Source: Candidatus Avoscillospira avistercoris (GTDB lineage Bacteria; Bacillota; Clostridia; Oscillospirales; Oscillospiraceae). Taken from it: a DNA stretch of 64,000 bases. This document shows, piece by piece, positions 1 to 6,977 of the stretch. Numbering within the stretch: position 1 is the first letter of the stretch; every line of letters starts with the position of its first letter. The notes beneath the pieces are model-generated. The model had not been told where the DNA came from. It made no database searches and saw nothing but the letters and a program-made list of their open reading frames with translations. The stretch is taken from assembly GCA_018716875.1 (NCBI GenBank), contig DVJJ01000143.1, positions 1-64,000 on the forward strand, given 5' to 3'. The translations under genes and the position numbers were made by a program.

Positions 1-27
1 CATATGAAAGAATACTGGCACTTTTTT

Positions 28-88
28 GAGGGTGCGAAAAGTTTGCTGCTTGATTTTACCAGGCACACAAGGAACTTTTCGCACCCTC
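28..88. repeat. 16-bp perfect inverted repeat (terminator-like)
   Basis: GAGGGTGCGAAAAGTT at 28-43 is repeated in reverse complement at 73-88 around a 29-nt loop, and the right arm runs into TTTTT. It can be a rho-independent terminator on the plus strand or the remains of element-end repeats next to the truncated integrase. No gene can be assigned to bases 1-155. Confidence 0.6.
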
Positions 89-155
89 TTTTTGCGTCCA
101 TGTTCCCTTTATTCCCTGCTGGGAGCAACCGCTGATCCTGCCACTCTGCGGTTGG

Positions 156-560
156 GTGGGTAGGGAGAATGCCATCACAATAAAAGGCAAGGGCGGCAAA
201 CTCCGCACAGTACCCATCAATGAGCAGATTGCAATTGCTCTCCGGGAACAGTTGGTGCATACCCAGCGTGGACATAAACTGCTGGTACCGGACGATATGC
301 CCACTGACCGTGCCATCAATGGCCTACAGCTTTTCATCATAAAGCATAGAAACGACATCCAGGTAAAGTCCAGCCCTCCCCTGACCTTTCACGGGCTTCG
401 TCACACCTTTGCGGCAGAGACGTACGCGGAGTTGATCCGCAGCGGCATGGGGACTCTGGATGCCCACTTCACTGTGTCCCGATTGCTGGGCCATAAGCGG
501 CCCGATGTGACCAATATTTATCTGGTCTCTCTGTCCAGGGACAAATACCATGGAAAATAA
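156..560 (+). pseudogene. Tyrosine recombinase/integrase, C-terminal fragment
   Basis: This is the catalytic half of a phage-type tyrosine integrase. Visible are the beta-hairpin lysine region (KGKGGKLRTVPI), the HGLRHT box carrying the HxxR catalytic pair, and LLGHKRPDVTNIY with the second His region and nucleophilic Tyr. The N-terminal SAM-like core-binding domain and the first catalytic Arg are absent. The only start is a weak GTG, and the open frame upstream of about 160 does not resemble an integrase. About 134 aa remain of a usual 300-400, so it is very probably inactive. Its stop overlaps the beginning of the next ORF. Confidence 0.8.
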
Positions 561-609
561 CGGAATGAACACCACTTGTTCGGGCCAAACTATATCCGGA
601 GGCGATTGT

Positions 610-765
610 ATGGAACAGCAAGAGATCACATTGGGGAATGTCATTTATGAGGTCAGCCGCACCTACGCAGGAAACTGCCCCGCCTCAGAATTGATCGCGG
701 AACGACTGGCCAAGCGCCTGGCGGAATATCCTTCCTTTGACGAACCGCATGGCAAAGTCGTATAA
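610..765 (+). CDS. Small element-encoded protein of unknown function
   Basis: A 51-aa protein beginning MEQQEITLGNVIYEV. I chose the ATG at 610 over the track start at 550 because GGAGG lies 7 nt upstream of it and the extra N-terminus overlaps the integrase fragment. Short proteins with this kind of start are common next to serine recombinases in Firmicutes integrative elements, and that is the only functional hint. The composition (charged, one likely C-terminal amphipathic helix around ASELIAERLAKRLAEY) would suit a small DNA-binding or excision helper, but no domain is recognised. Confidence 0.6.
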   Translation: MEQQEITLGNVIYEVSRTYAGNCPASELIAERLAKRLAEYPSFDEPHGKVV

Positions 766-801
766 TGACCTTGTGGGTCGGTTCGTCGTAAGGAGGCAAA
801 C

Positions 802-2493
802 ATGAGAACCGACAAATTAACGCTGGGCTTCGCCTACCTGCGTCTCTCCAATGAAGAGGCCCAGGGCGGGGAATCCTCCAGTATCACCAACCAACGCATG
901 ATCGTGCAGAATTACTGCAAGCAAAACGGCATCACCCTGGTGCGGGAATTCGTGGACGACGGTTACTCCGGCGGCAACTTCGACCGACCGGCGTTCCAGG
1001 AAATGATGCGACAGCTCTCTCAGGGCCAGGCCAACACTGTCATCACCAAGGACCTCAGCCGACTGGGCCGTGATATGCGGGAAGCCAGCTACTACGCCGA
1101 GCAGTTCTTCCCCGAGCACGGCATCCGCTATATCGCCATCGGCGACAACTTTGACACCGAGCGAGAAAATGTCATGGCCCCTTTTTTGTTCGCCATGAAC
1201 GAGGTCTATCTGCGGGACGGTTCCCGGAAGGTCAAAGATGTCCTCCGCAGCAAACGGGAGAGCGGACAGTACTGCGCCTGTCCCCCCTATGGCTACCGCA
1301 AAGACAAGGAGGACAAGCACCGTCTGACCCCCGACGAGCAGACTGCCCCGGTGGTGCAGCGCATTTTTGAACAGGCGGCCAAAGGGGATTCCTCCCGAAA
1401 GATCGCCCTGGATCTGAACGCCGATGGCGTCATCCCGCCGTTGAAGTACCGGGTGCTGTATCGGGACGAGTTCAGTGCAGAGGGTGCCGCCCGGGCCAGC
1501 GATGTGTGGAATTATACCACGGTGAAACGCATCTTGAAAAACCCGGTGTATCTGGGCCACACCCTGCTGGGAAAAAGCAAAAAGGTCAGCGTAAAGTCCA
1601 AGAAAAAAGTCCCGGTTCCCCGGGACAACTGGGCGGTGACGGAAAACACCCATCCGCCGCTGGTCACAAAGCAGCTCTATGAGCGGGCTCAGGCCAATTT
1701 GGGCCGGGGCAGCCGTGACTACCGCGCTTATGACCAGGTGCGCAAAAGCATCTTCTCCGGCATTGCCGTCTGTGCCAAGTGCGGCCATTCCCTTTGCTCC
1801 TGCGGCACCGTCTATAAAGGTGAACGGGAAAAATACTGGTACCTTTCCTGTACCCACCAGCGGCAGGACATCGCCGAGCCCTGTACCGGCGTCCGGGTGC
1901 GGTACGCCGATCTGCTGGAGATCGTGCGGCAGGAATTGAACAGTCTGCTGGCTTTGACGGATCAGCAGGTTAGCGCCCTGGTCCACGATGCCTTACAGCG
2001 GGCAGGTGCCAGCGAAAATCCTAAGGCGCTCCGTCAGAAGCGGGAAAAGATCGAGGCACGGCTGGGAACCATCGATAAGATCGTCACCAAACTCTACACA
2101 GACAATGCCATGGGTCATCTGGACGATGACCGGCTGCGTCGCATGGTAGCAGATTTGGAGAAGGAGTCCGTTGGTCTGCAAGCCACGCTGGATTCGCTGA
2201 CCGTCTCACATCCCGCCGAGGAGATCGCGTCCAATTACGCCAGCTTCTTTTCCCTGGCCCGGTCCTACACACAAATCCAGGAATTGGACCGCGATACCCT
2301 GCTGACCTTTGTAGAGCGGATTGAAGTAGGCCCCAAGAACTATCCCGATGGCATTGTCAAGGCAACCCACCGCAACCAGCCCTACCGGCAGAGCATCCGT
2401 ATCGTCTATAAATTTATTGGCGAGGTAGCTGCAGAACCTGTCCGGGAGCTTCCGCCGGTGAATGAGAATGCGGCAAATGATACACTTGCCTGA
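802..2493 (+). CDS. Large serine recombinase
   Basis: A 563-aa site-specific recombinase that catalyses integration and/or excision of the element. Order: resolvase domain about residues 8-155 with the catalytic serine in YLRLS (Ser16) and the motif SRLGRDM; recombinase DNA-binding domain about 165-280 (PPYGYRKD onward); zinc-ribbon with CAKC near residue 324 and two later Cys; a charged coiled-coil near 400-470; and a C-terminal DUF4368-like tail. The length is normal and all key residues are present, so it should be active. AAGGAGG lies just upstream of the ATG. It ends about 80 bp before the truncated SASP frame and has the same orientation, as in sporulation-gene intervening elements. Confidence 0.95.
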   Translation: MRTDKLTLGFAYLRLSNEEAQGGESSSITNQRMIVQNYCKQNGITLVREFVDDGYSGGNFDRPAFQEMMRQLSQGQANTVITKDLSRLGRDMREASYYAEQFFPEHGIRYIAIGDNFDTERENVMAPFLFAMNEVYLRDGSRKVKDVLRSKRESGQYCACPPYGYRKDKEDKHRLTPDEQTAPVVQRIFEQAAKGDSSRKIALDLNADGVIPPLKYRVLYRDEFSAEGAARASDVWNYTTVKRILKNPVYLGHTLLGKSKKVSVKSKKKVPVPRDNWAVTENTHPPLVTKQLYERAQANLGRGSRDYRAYDQVRKSIFSGIAVCAKCGHSLCSCGTVYKGEREKYWYLSCTHQRQDIAEPCTGVRVRYADLLEIVRQELNSLLALTDQQVSALVHDALQRAGASENPKALRQKREKIEARLGTIDKIVTKLYTDNAMGHLDDDRLRRMVADLEKESVGLQATLDSLTVSHPAEEIASNYASFFSLARSYTQIQELDRDTLLTFVERIEVGPKNYPDGIVKATHRNQPYRQSIRIVYKFIGEVAAEPVRELPPVNENAANDTLA

Positions 2494-2532
2494 GTTGTCA
2501 GAACTTTCTGATCCCGCAACCCCTGACAGTGC

Positions 2533-2549
2533 AAGGGTTTTAAACCCTT
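2533..2549. repeat. 8-bp dyad between recombinase and SASP fragment
   Basis: AAGGGTTT and AAACCCTT flank a single T. It lies in the 80-bp gap between the recombinase stop and the element/SASP junction, where an attachment-site arm or recombinase-binding dyad would be expected. It is too short to be a convincing terminator and lacks a T-run. Confidence 0.45.
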
Positions 2550-2572
2550 AAGATGGAGAAGGAACACCAAGG

Positions 2573-2692
2573 GAGGTCGGCGTCGACCTGAAGCAGGGTT
2601 ACAACGGTCATCTGACCTCCCGCGAGGCCGGCTCTGTTGGCGGCCAGATGGTCAAGAAGATGATCGAGGAATACGAGCGCAACATGAAGTAA
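2573..2692 (+). pseudogene. Alpha/beta-type small acid-soluble spore protein, 3' half
   Basis: In frame up to TAA at 2690 the sequence reads EVGVDLKQGYNGHLTSREAG then SVGGQMVKKMIEEYERNMK. This is the second half of the alpha/beta SASP fold, including the TSREAGSVGGQMVK box cleaved by the germination protease and used in spore DNA binding. The first half is missing: upstream of the Glu codon the frame turns into unrelated sequence and meets a stop at 2549. It was too short for the ORF track. The break coincides with the end of the recombinase element, so the gene was most likely split by insertion. An intact 5' half should lie left of the window. Confidence 0.85.
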
Positions 2693-2709
2693 TTCCTCCC
2701 CAAACGCAC

Positions 2710-2744
2710 AAAACACCCGGCAGTCTCAGACTGCCGGGTGTTTT
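2710..2744. terminator. Bidirectional terminator between SASP fragment and hydF
   Basis: A 16-bp perfect stem (AAAACACCCGGCAGTC with its complement) and 3-nt loop, with A- and T-rich flanks. It serves the convergent SASP fragment and the hyd maturation operon. Confidence 0.85.
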
Positions 2745-2747
2745 GCG

Positions 2748-3941
2748 TTATGGCAGCAGGGCGGCCAAGGCCGGAAACGGCGCCAGGGAGCGTTTCAGAA
2801 TCCCGTGGACCTGGGCGATGGCCGTGCCGTAATTGGTAAATGGCACCCCGGCGTCGGCGGCACATTTTCTCCGGTAGTCCAGTTCCCGGCCATTGAGCAT
2901 ACAGCCGCCGCAATGGACCACCACCCGATAGGGCGACAAGTCCTCGGGAAACTCCCGGCCGGAACAGGTCTCGAATTGCAGGTCTGCGCCGCTGTACTCC
3001 CGCAGCCAGCGGGGCAGCTTGACGGTACCGATATCCTCACACTGGCGGTGGTGGGTACAGCCCTCGGCAATTAAAATCCGGTCGCCATCGTGCAAATCAT
3101 TCAACACAGCAGCACCACGGACTGCGTCCTCCAGAAAGCCTTTATACCGGGCCATCAGAATGGAAAAAGACGTCAAAGGCAGTTCCGACGGCGTGGCTCT
3201 GGACACTACACCGAATACCTGAGAGTCCGTCACCACCAGTGCGGGCCGCTGGCCTAACCGTTCCAATGCCGTGGGATACTCCGTTTCCCGGACCACCAGC
3301 GGCATGGCTCCAGCCTCCAAAGCGTCCCGGATTACCTGCTGCTGCGGCAGAATCAGCCGCCCCTTGGGGGCCGATTTATCGATGGGGACCACCAAAATCA
3401 GGAAGTCCCCCGGCTGCACCAAATCGCCCACCAGTTTTCCAGTCCGTTCCCCGGTGGGAATCAATCGGGCAATCCGTTCTTTCAGCTCCCACACACCGTC
3501 ACCGGTCAGGGCGCTGACAGCCAGACCGTCGCCCTCTGCCGTGGCTCCCAAATCGGCCTTGTTATAGGCTACGACATAGGGAATTTTTTTCTCCACAAGC
3601 AGTGCAATAAGCTGTTGATCGATTGCCGTTTTTCCCACGGTACCATCCACCACCAGAACAGCGCAGTCCACCCGATTCAGCGTCCGCTTCGTCTGCTGGA
3701 CCCGCAGTTCTCCCAGCTGGCCCTCGTCGTCAAAGCCCGGCGTGTCGATGATAACCACCGGTCCCATGGGCAGCAGCTCCATAGCCTTCTGGACCGGGTC
3801 GGTGGTGGTGCCTTTGACCTCCGACACCACCGACAACTGCTGACCGGTCACGGCGTTGACCAGACTGGATTTTCCGGCGTTTCTCCGTCCGAAAAATCCA
3901 ATGTGGACCCGCTCCGCGGCGGGTGTATCATTCATACCCAT
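2748..3941 (-). CDS. hydF: [FeFe]-hydrogenase maturation GTPase HydF
   Basis: HydF is the scaffold on which the 2Fe subcluster of the [FeFe]-hydrogenase H-cluster is assembled before transfer to HydA. The 397-aa protein has an N-terminal GTPase domain (P-loop GRRNAGKS 18-25, DTPG 66-69, NKAD 127-130), a dimerisation domain, and a C-terminal cluster-binding domain with CTHH and HCGGC cysteine/histidine ligands. Length and motifs are normal. It is the last gene of a four-gene minus-strand operon, starting 9 nt after the hydG stop with GAGGTGG upstream. No hydrogenase structural gene lies in the window. Confidence 0.96.
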   Translation of the reverse strand: MGMNDTPAAERVHIGFFGRRNAGKSSLVNAVTGQQLSVVSEVKGTTTDPVQKAMELLPMGPVVIIDTPGFDDEGQLGELRVQQTKRTLNRVDCAVLVVDGTVGKTAIDQQLIALLVEKKIPYVVAYNKADLGATAEGDGLAVSALTGDGVWELKERIARLIPTGERTGKLVGDLVQPGDFLILVVPIDKSAPKGRLILPQQQVIRDALEAGAMPLVVRETEYPTALERLGQRPALVVTDSQVFGVVSRATPSELPLTSFSILMARYKGFLEDAVRGAAVLNDLHDGDRILIAEGCTHHRQCEDIGTVKLPRWLREYSGADLQFETCSGREFPEDLSPYRVVVHCGGCMLNGRELDYRRKCAADAGVPFTNYGTAIAQVHGILKRSLAPFPALAALLP

Positions 3942-3950
3942 AGGCCCACC

Positions 3951-5366
3951 TCAGAACCGGAAGTCCCGGATACCCTGCTCGATTTTTTGCAGATGGTCGG
4001 CGCAAATCTCCCGGACCTTATCCTTGGGGATGTTCTGGAGTTCTGCCTGAATCAGCGCTTCTCCGATGGCTTTCGTCTCCGGGGCCGCGTAATCCATAAG
4101 ATATTCCTTTAACGTCATCAGTGCATTGGGATGGCAGCAGTTTTGAATCTGTCCGGCTTTGCAAAGGCTCATAAACCGGTCGCCGGTGCGGCCTTCCCGG
4201 TAGCAGGCCGTACAGAAGGACGGAATATACCCCAGCTCCATCAGCCAGCAGACCACTTCATCCAGGGTTCTCTGGTCGGACACGTCGAACTGTTCCGTGT
4301 CGGTGGGCCGCTCCTCTTCCTCGTAGCCGCCGACAGAGGTACGGGAACCACCGCTGATCTGGGACACGCCCAGGGGCAGAACCCGTTCTCTTACGGCCTG
4401 GCTCTCCCGTGTGGAGATGATCATGCCCGTATAGGGCACGGCAATGCGAATCAATGCGCACAGCTTGGCAAAGGTATCGTCGCTGATGCCGTTGTCAAAG
4501 GCGCTGGGGTCGATGTCGTCGGCATGCTTGATGCGGGGGACACTGATGGTGTGAGGGCCGACGCCGTGGACGGCTTCCAAATGTTCGGCGTGCATCAGCA
4601 GGCCCGCAAACTCATAGCGGTACCGCTCCAATCCGAACAGCACGCCCAGACCCACGTCATCAATGCCGCCCTCCATGGCCCGGTCCATGGCTTCCGTGTG
4701 GTAGTCATAATTATGCTTGGGGCCGGTGGGATGCAGCTGCTCATAGCTCTCCTTGTGATATGTCTCCTGGAAGAGAATATAGGTGCCGATTCCGGCTTCT
4801 TTCAGCATCCGGTATTCCTCCACCGTGGTGGCAGCAATGTTGACATTGACGCGGCGGATATCACCGTTTTTGTGGTGGATGGAATAGATGGTTTTGATGC
4901 ATTCGAGAATGTATTCAATGGGATTGTTCTTCGGGTCCTCACCGGCTTCAATGGCCAGCCGCTTGTGGCCCATATCCTGCAAAGCGATGACCTCCCGTGC
5001 CACTTCCTCCTGGGTCAGCTTTTTGCGGCCGATGTGCTTGTTTTTGGCGTGGTAGGGGCAGTAGACACAGCCGTTGACGCAGTAGTTAGACAGGTACAGA
5101 GGGGCAAACAGCACAATCCGGTTGCCGTAGAATTTCAGCTTGATTTCCTTGGCCAAATCGTACATCCGCTGGAGCCGCATCTCATCCTCACAGGCCAGCA
5201 GCACCGAGGCTTCCCGGTGGCTCAGGCCCTTACATTGGGCCGCCTTGTCGAGAATGGCGTCTACCAACTCCAGATCGTCCTTGTGGGCATCGGCATAAGC
5301 CAGGGTGTCGAGAATTTCCTGATGGTCGATAAATTCCGTGGCTTTCAGGGAATGGGGGTTGTACAT
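3951..5366 (-). CDS. hydG: [FeFe]-hydrogenase radical SAM maturase HydG
   Basis: HydG is a tyrosine lyase that makes the CO and CN ligands of the H-cluster from L-tyrosine. The 471-aa product has the radical-SAM cysteine motif C96-x3-C100-x2-C103 (NYCVNGCVYCPYH) and the HydG-specific C-terminal cluster region (CTACYREG and a later Cys in MSLCKAG), which distinguishes it from ThiH. The ATG is preceded by AAGGA. It sits between hydE and hydF, in a complete maturase set. Confidence 0.97.
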   Translation of the reverse strand: MYNPHSLKATEFIDHQEILDTLAYADAHKDDLELVDAILDKAAQCKGLSHREASVLLACEDEMRLQRMYDLAKEIKLKFYGNRIVLFAPLYLSNYCVNGCVYCPYHAKNKHIGRKKLTQEEVAREVIALQDMGHKRLAIEAGEDPKNNPIEYILECIKTIYSIHHKNGDIRRVNVNIAATTVEEYRMLKEAGIGTYILFQETYHKESYEQLHPTGPKHNYDYHTEAMDRAMEGGIDDVGLGVLFGLERYRYEFAGLLMHAEHLEAVHGVGPHTISVPRIKHADDIDPSAFDNGISDDTFAKLCALIRIAVPYTGMIISTRESQAVRERVLPLGVSQISGGSRTSVGGYEEEERPTDTEQFDVSDQRTLDEVVCWLMELGYIPSFCTACYREGRTGDRFMSLCKAGQIQNCCHPNALMTLKEYLMDYAAPETKAIGEALIQAELQNIPKDKVREICADHLQKIEQGIRDFRF

Positions 5367-5407
5367 GATACATTCCTTCTTTCTTGCGGGTCAGAGGTTC
5401 TTTCCCG

Positions 5408-6472
5408 TCAGAGTGTCGGGGCGTCGCCCCGGGCTACAACGGCTTCATAGCCGATGGCTTGCAGATTGGTTCGCAGCTGGTTCAGACCGTTGGCCGATTC
5501 GGCCCCAGTAGCCAGCTTATCATGGTACAAAAGATATTTACTCCGCACGTCGGCGGGGGACAGATTGGGCATAACCACATTGGCCCCATGGAGAATCCCC
5601 CGCTCCCGGCCGCCCTCCAGGGCTGTCCCCAGCGCCGTGGTGGCGGGCAGCAGGACTTTGGGCAGCAGCAGCCGCACCATGGACAGCAGGTACAGCGTCA
5701 ACTCTGCTGATCCGTCCGGTTCGTTGGCAAAGGGCGTATCCCGATGGCGCAAAAACGGGCCCATGCCCACCATATGGGGCTGCAATTCCTGTAAGAACCG
5801 CAAATCCTCCACCAAGTTCTCCAACGTCTGGCCGGGAGAGCCCACCATCATACCTGCGCCCACCTGATACCCCAGCGCCTTGAGGTCGTACAGGCAGCGG
5901 ATACGGTGTTCCAACCGCAGTTCCGGCGGGTGCAGATGGGCATAGTGGGCATCGTTGGCCGTCTCATGGCGCAGCAAATACCGGTCGGCCCCGGCCTGTT
6001 TCAGGGCAGCGTAGCTGTCCCGGCTCCGCTCCCCGATGGACAGGGTCACGGCACAGTCGGGGTGGTTTTTCTTAATGGCCGTCAGGAGATTGCATAACTT
6101 GTCATCGGTCCACCAGCCATCCTCCCCGCCCTGCAAGACAAAGGTTCGGAACCCCAGGTCATAGCCCGCGTCGCAGCAGGCCAGAATGACCTCCGGAGAC
6201 AGACGGTATCGTTCCGCTTTGCGATTGCTGCGGCGGATGCCGCAGTAGTAGCAGTCGTTTTTGCAGTAGTTGGTAAATTCGATGAGACCCCGGAGATAGA
6301 CTTGGTTTCCAAAGGTTTTCCGCGCCGTCGCCACGGCGGCAGCCCGCAGAATCTCCGCCGATTCCACCGTCCGCTGCTCCAGCAGCGTCAGCAATTCCCC
6401 ATCGGTGAGGGCCTCCCCCGCCGCCAGACGGCGGGCCAGGGCCGCGGCCTTATCCACGGCCGCCTCCGGCAT
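5408..6472 (-). CDS. hydE: [FeFe]-hydrogenase radical SAM maturase HydE
   Basis: HydE is the third H-cluster maturase, a radical SAM enzyme thought to act on the HydG product en route to the dithiomethylamine-bridged 2Fe unit. The CX3CX2C motif is C70, C74, C77 (NYCKNDCYYCG), followed by ERYRLSPE and the family motif LRHETAN. The track starts at a TTG (6508); I prefer the ATG at 6472 (354 aa) because MPEAAVDK better fits the family's N-terminus. Neither start has a strong ribosome site, and both overlap the end of the regulator gene, so translation is probably coupled. Confidence 0.93.
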   Translation of the reverse strand: MPEAAVDKAAALARRLAAGEALTDGELLTLLEQRTVESAEILRAAAVATARKTFGNQVYLRGLIEFTNYCKNDCYYCGIRRSNRKAERYRLSPEVILACCDAGYDLGFRTFVLQGGEDGWWTDDKLCNLLTAIKKNHPDCAVTLSIGERSRDSYAALKQAGADRYLLRHETANDAHYAHLHPPELRLEHRIRCLYDLKALGYQVGAGMMVGSPGQTLENLVEDLRFLQELQPHMVGMGPFLRHRDTPFANEPDGSAELTLYLLSMVRLLLPKVLLPATTALGTALEGGRERGILHGANVVMPNLSPADVRSKYLLYHDKLATGAESANGLNQLRTNLQAIGYEAVVARGDAPTL

Positions 6473-6704
6473 AGGCCGTCTTGGAGCTGACGCCGGGCAG
6501 CTTGCCAATCTTGCCCGACAGGGCTGAAATCACATCCTGGGGGGCATCCACGGCAATGCTCATGATGCTGACCTGTTTTTCCCGGTAGGGAATGCCCATG
6601 CGGCCAATGATATATTGGCGGTACTGGTGCAGAATGTCGTTGAGAGCTTCCACCGACGATTCATTTTCCACCAGAATGGCCAATAGCGCAATGCGTGTTT
6701 CCAT
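6450..6704 (-). CDS. TM1266-family iron-only hydrogenase system regulator
   Basis: A small 84-aa ACT/NikR-C-like protein of the TM1266 family, typically the first gene of hydEGF clusters and annotated as a putative regulator of the iron-only hydrogenase system. The start at 6704 (METRIALL) has ACAAGGAGG upstream; the longer track ORF would run through the promoter region and is rejected. The motif YREKQVSIMSIAVDAP and the GKIGKLPGV end are characteristic. It has no obvious DNA-binding domain, so it may act by ligand sensing with a partner. Its 3' end overlaps hydE. Confidence 0.85.
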   Translation of the reverse strand: METRIALLAILVENESSVEALNDILHQYRQYIIGRMGIPYREKQVSIMSIAVDAPQDVISALSGKIGKLPGVSSKTAYAGGGRG

Positions 6705-6862
6705 GGTTCGTCCTCCTTGTGAATCGAGACAAACAAAAAAGCCGCACCCGGAGGGTACGGCAAACAGCGCCCACCCGCTGCCGGGTGTGCGTCGAAAACA
6801 CCGAACCTTCCATCGCAAAGACTTTTTTGATGTCAGGATCTTGTTACACAGTTCCATGATAT

Positions 6863-6891
6863 ACGATACCATATTTTTTGTCCATTGGCAA
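6863..6891 (-). promoter_or_regulatory. Promoter of the hyd maturation operon
   Basis: Minus-strand TTGCCA, 17-nt spacer, TATCGT, about 160 bp upstream of the TM1266 start. It is close to and divergent from the promoter of the ASKHA gene. Confidence 0.55.
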
Positions 6892-6896
6892 TCCCC

Positions 6897-6925
6897 TTGT
6901 CTTTTTCATGGGTTTGCGGTACCAT
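6897..6925 (+). promoter_or_regulatory. Promoter of the ASKHA-domain gene
   Basis: Plus-strand TTGTCT, 17-nt spacer, TACCAT (followed by AAT), about 50 bp before the start at 6978. The -35 boxes of the two divergent promoters are only 5 bp apart, so one regulator could control both. Confidence 0.45.
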
Positions 6926-6977
6926 AATACAAGCATACAAAACGAACCGTACAGAGTACAGAAATGGGGATTTTTTG

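Larger units (their letters stand above)
1..2575 (+). mobile_element. Right end of an integrated element carrying a serine recombinase
   Basis: The segment holds a tyrosine-integrase fragment, a small recombinase-associated ORF and an intact large serine recombinase, and it stops exactly where an alpha/beta SASP reading frame begins in mid-protein. Large serine recombinases usually lie at one end of the element they mobilise, which fits the recombinase being the last gene before the junction near 2570. The left end is outside the window. Whether the integrase fragment belongs to the same element or to an older one it inserted beside cannot be told here. Confidence 0.6.

Noticed and set aside
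817-1986. 389-aa minus ORF inside the serine recombinase gene
   Set aside because: Antisense shadow of a well-supported gene; composition and lack of a start signal argue against it.
6450-6872. 140-aa version of the TM1266 regulator
   Set aside because: The extra 56 residues have no homology and no ribosome site and overlap the promoter; the ATG at 6704 has a perfect AAGGAGG.
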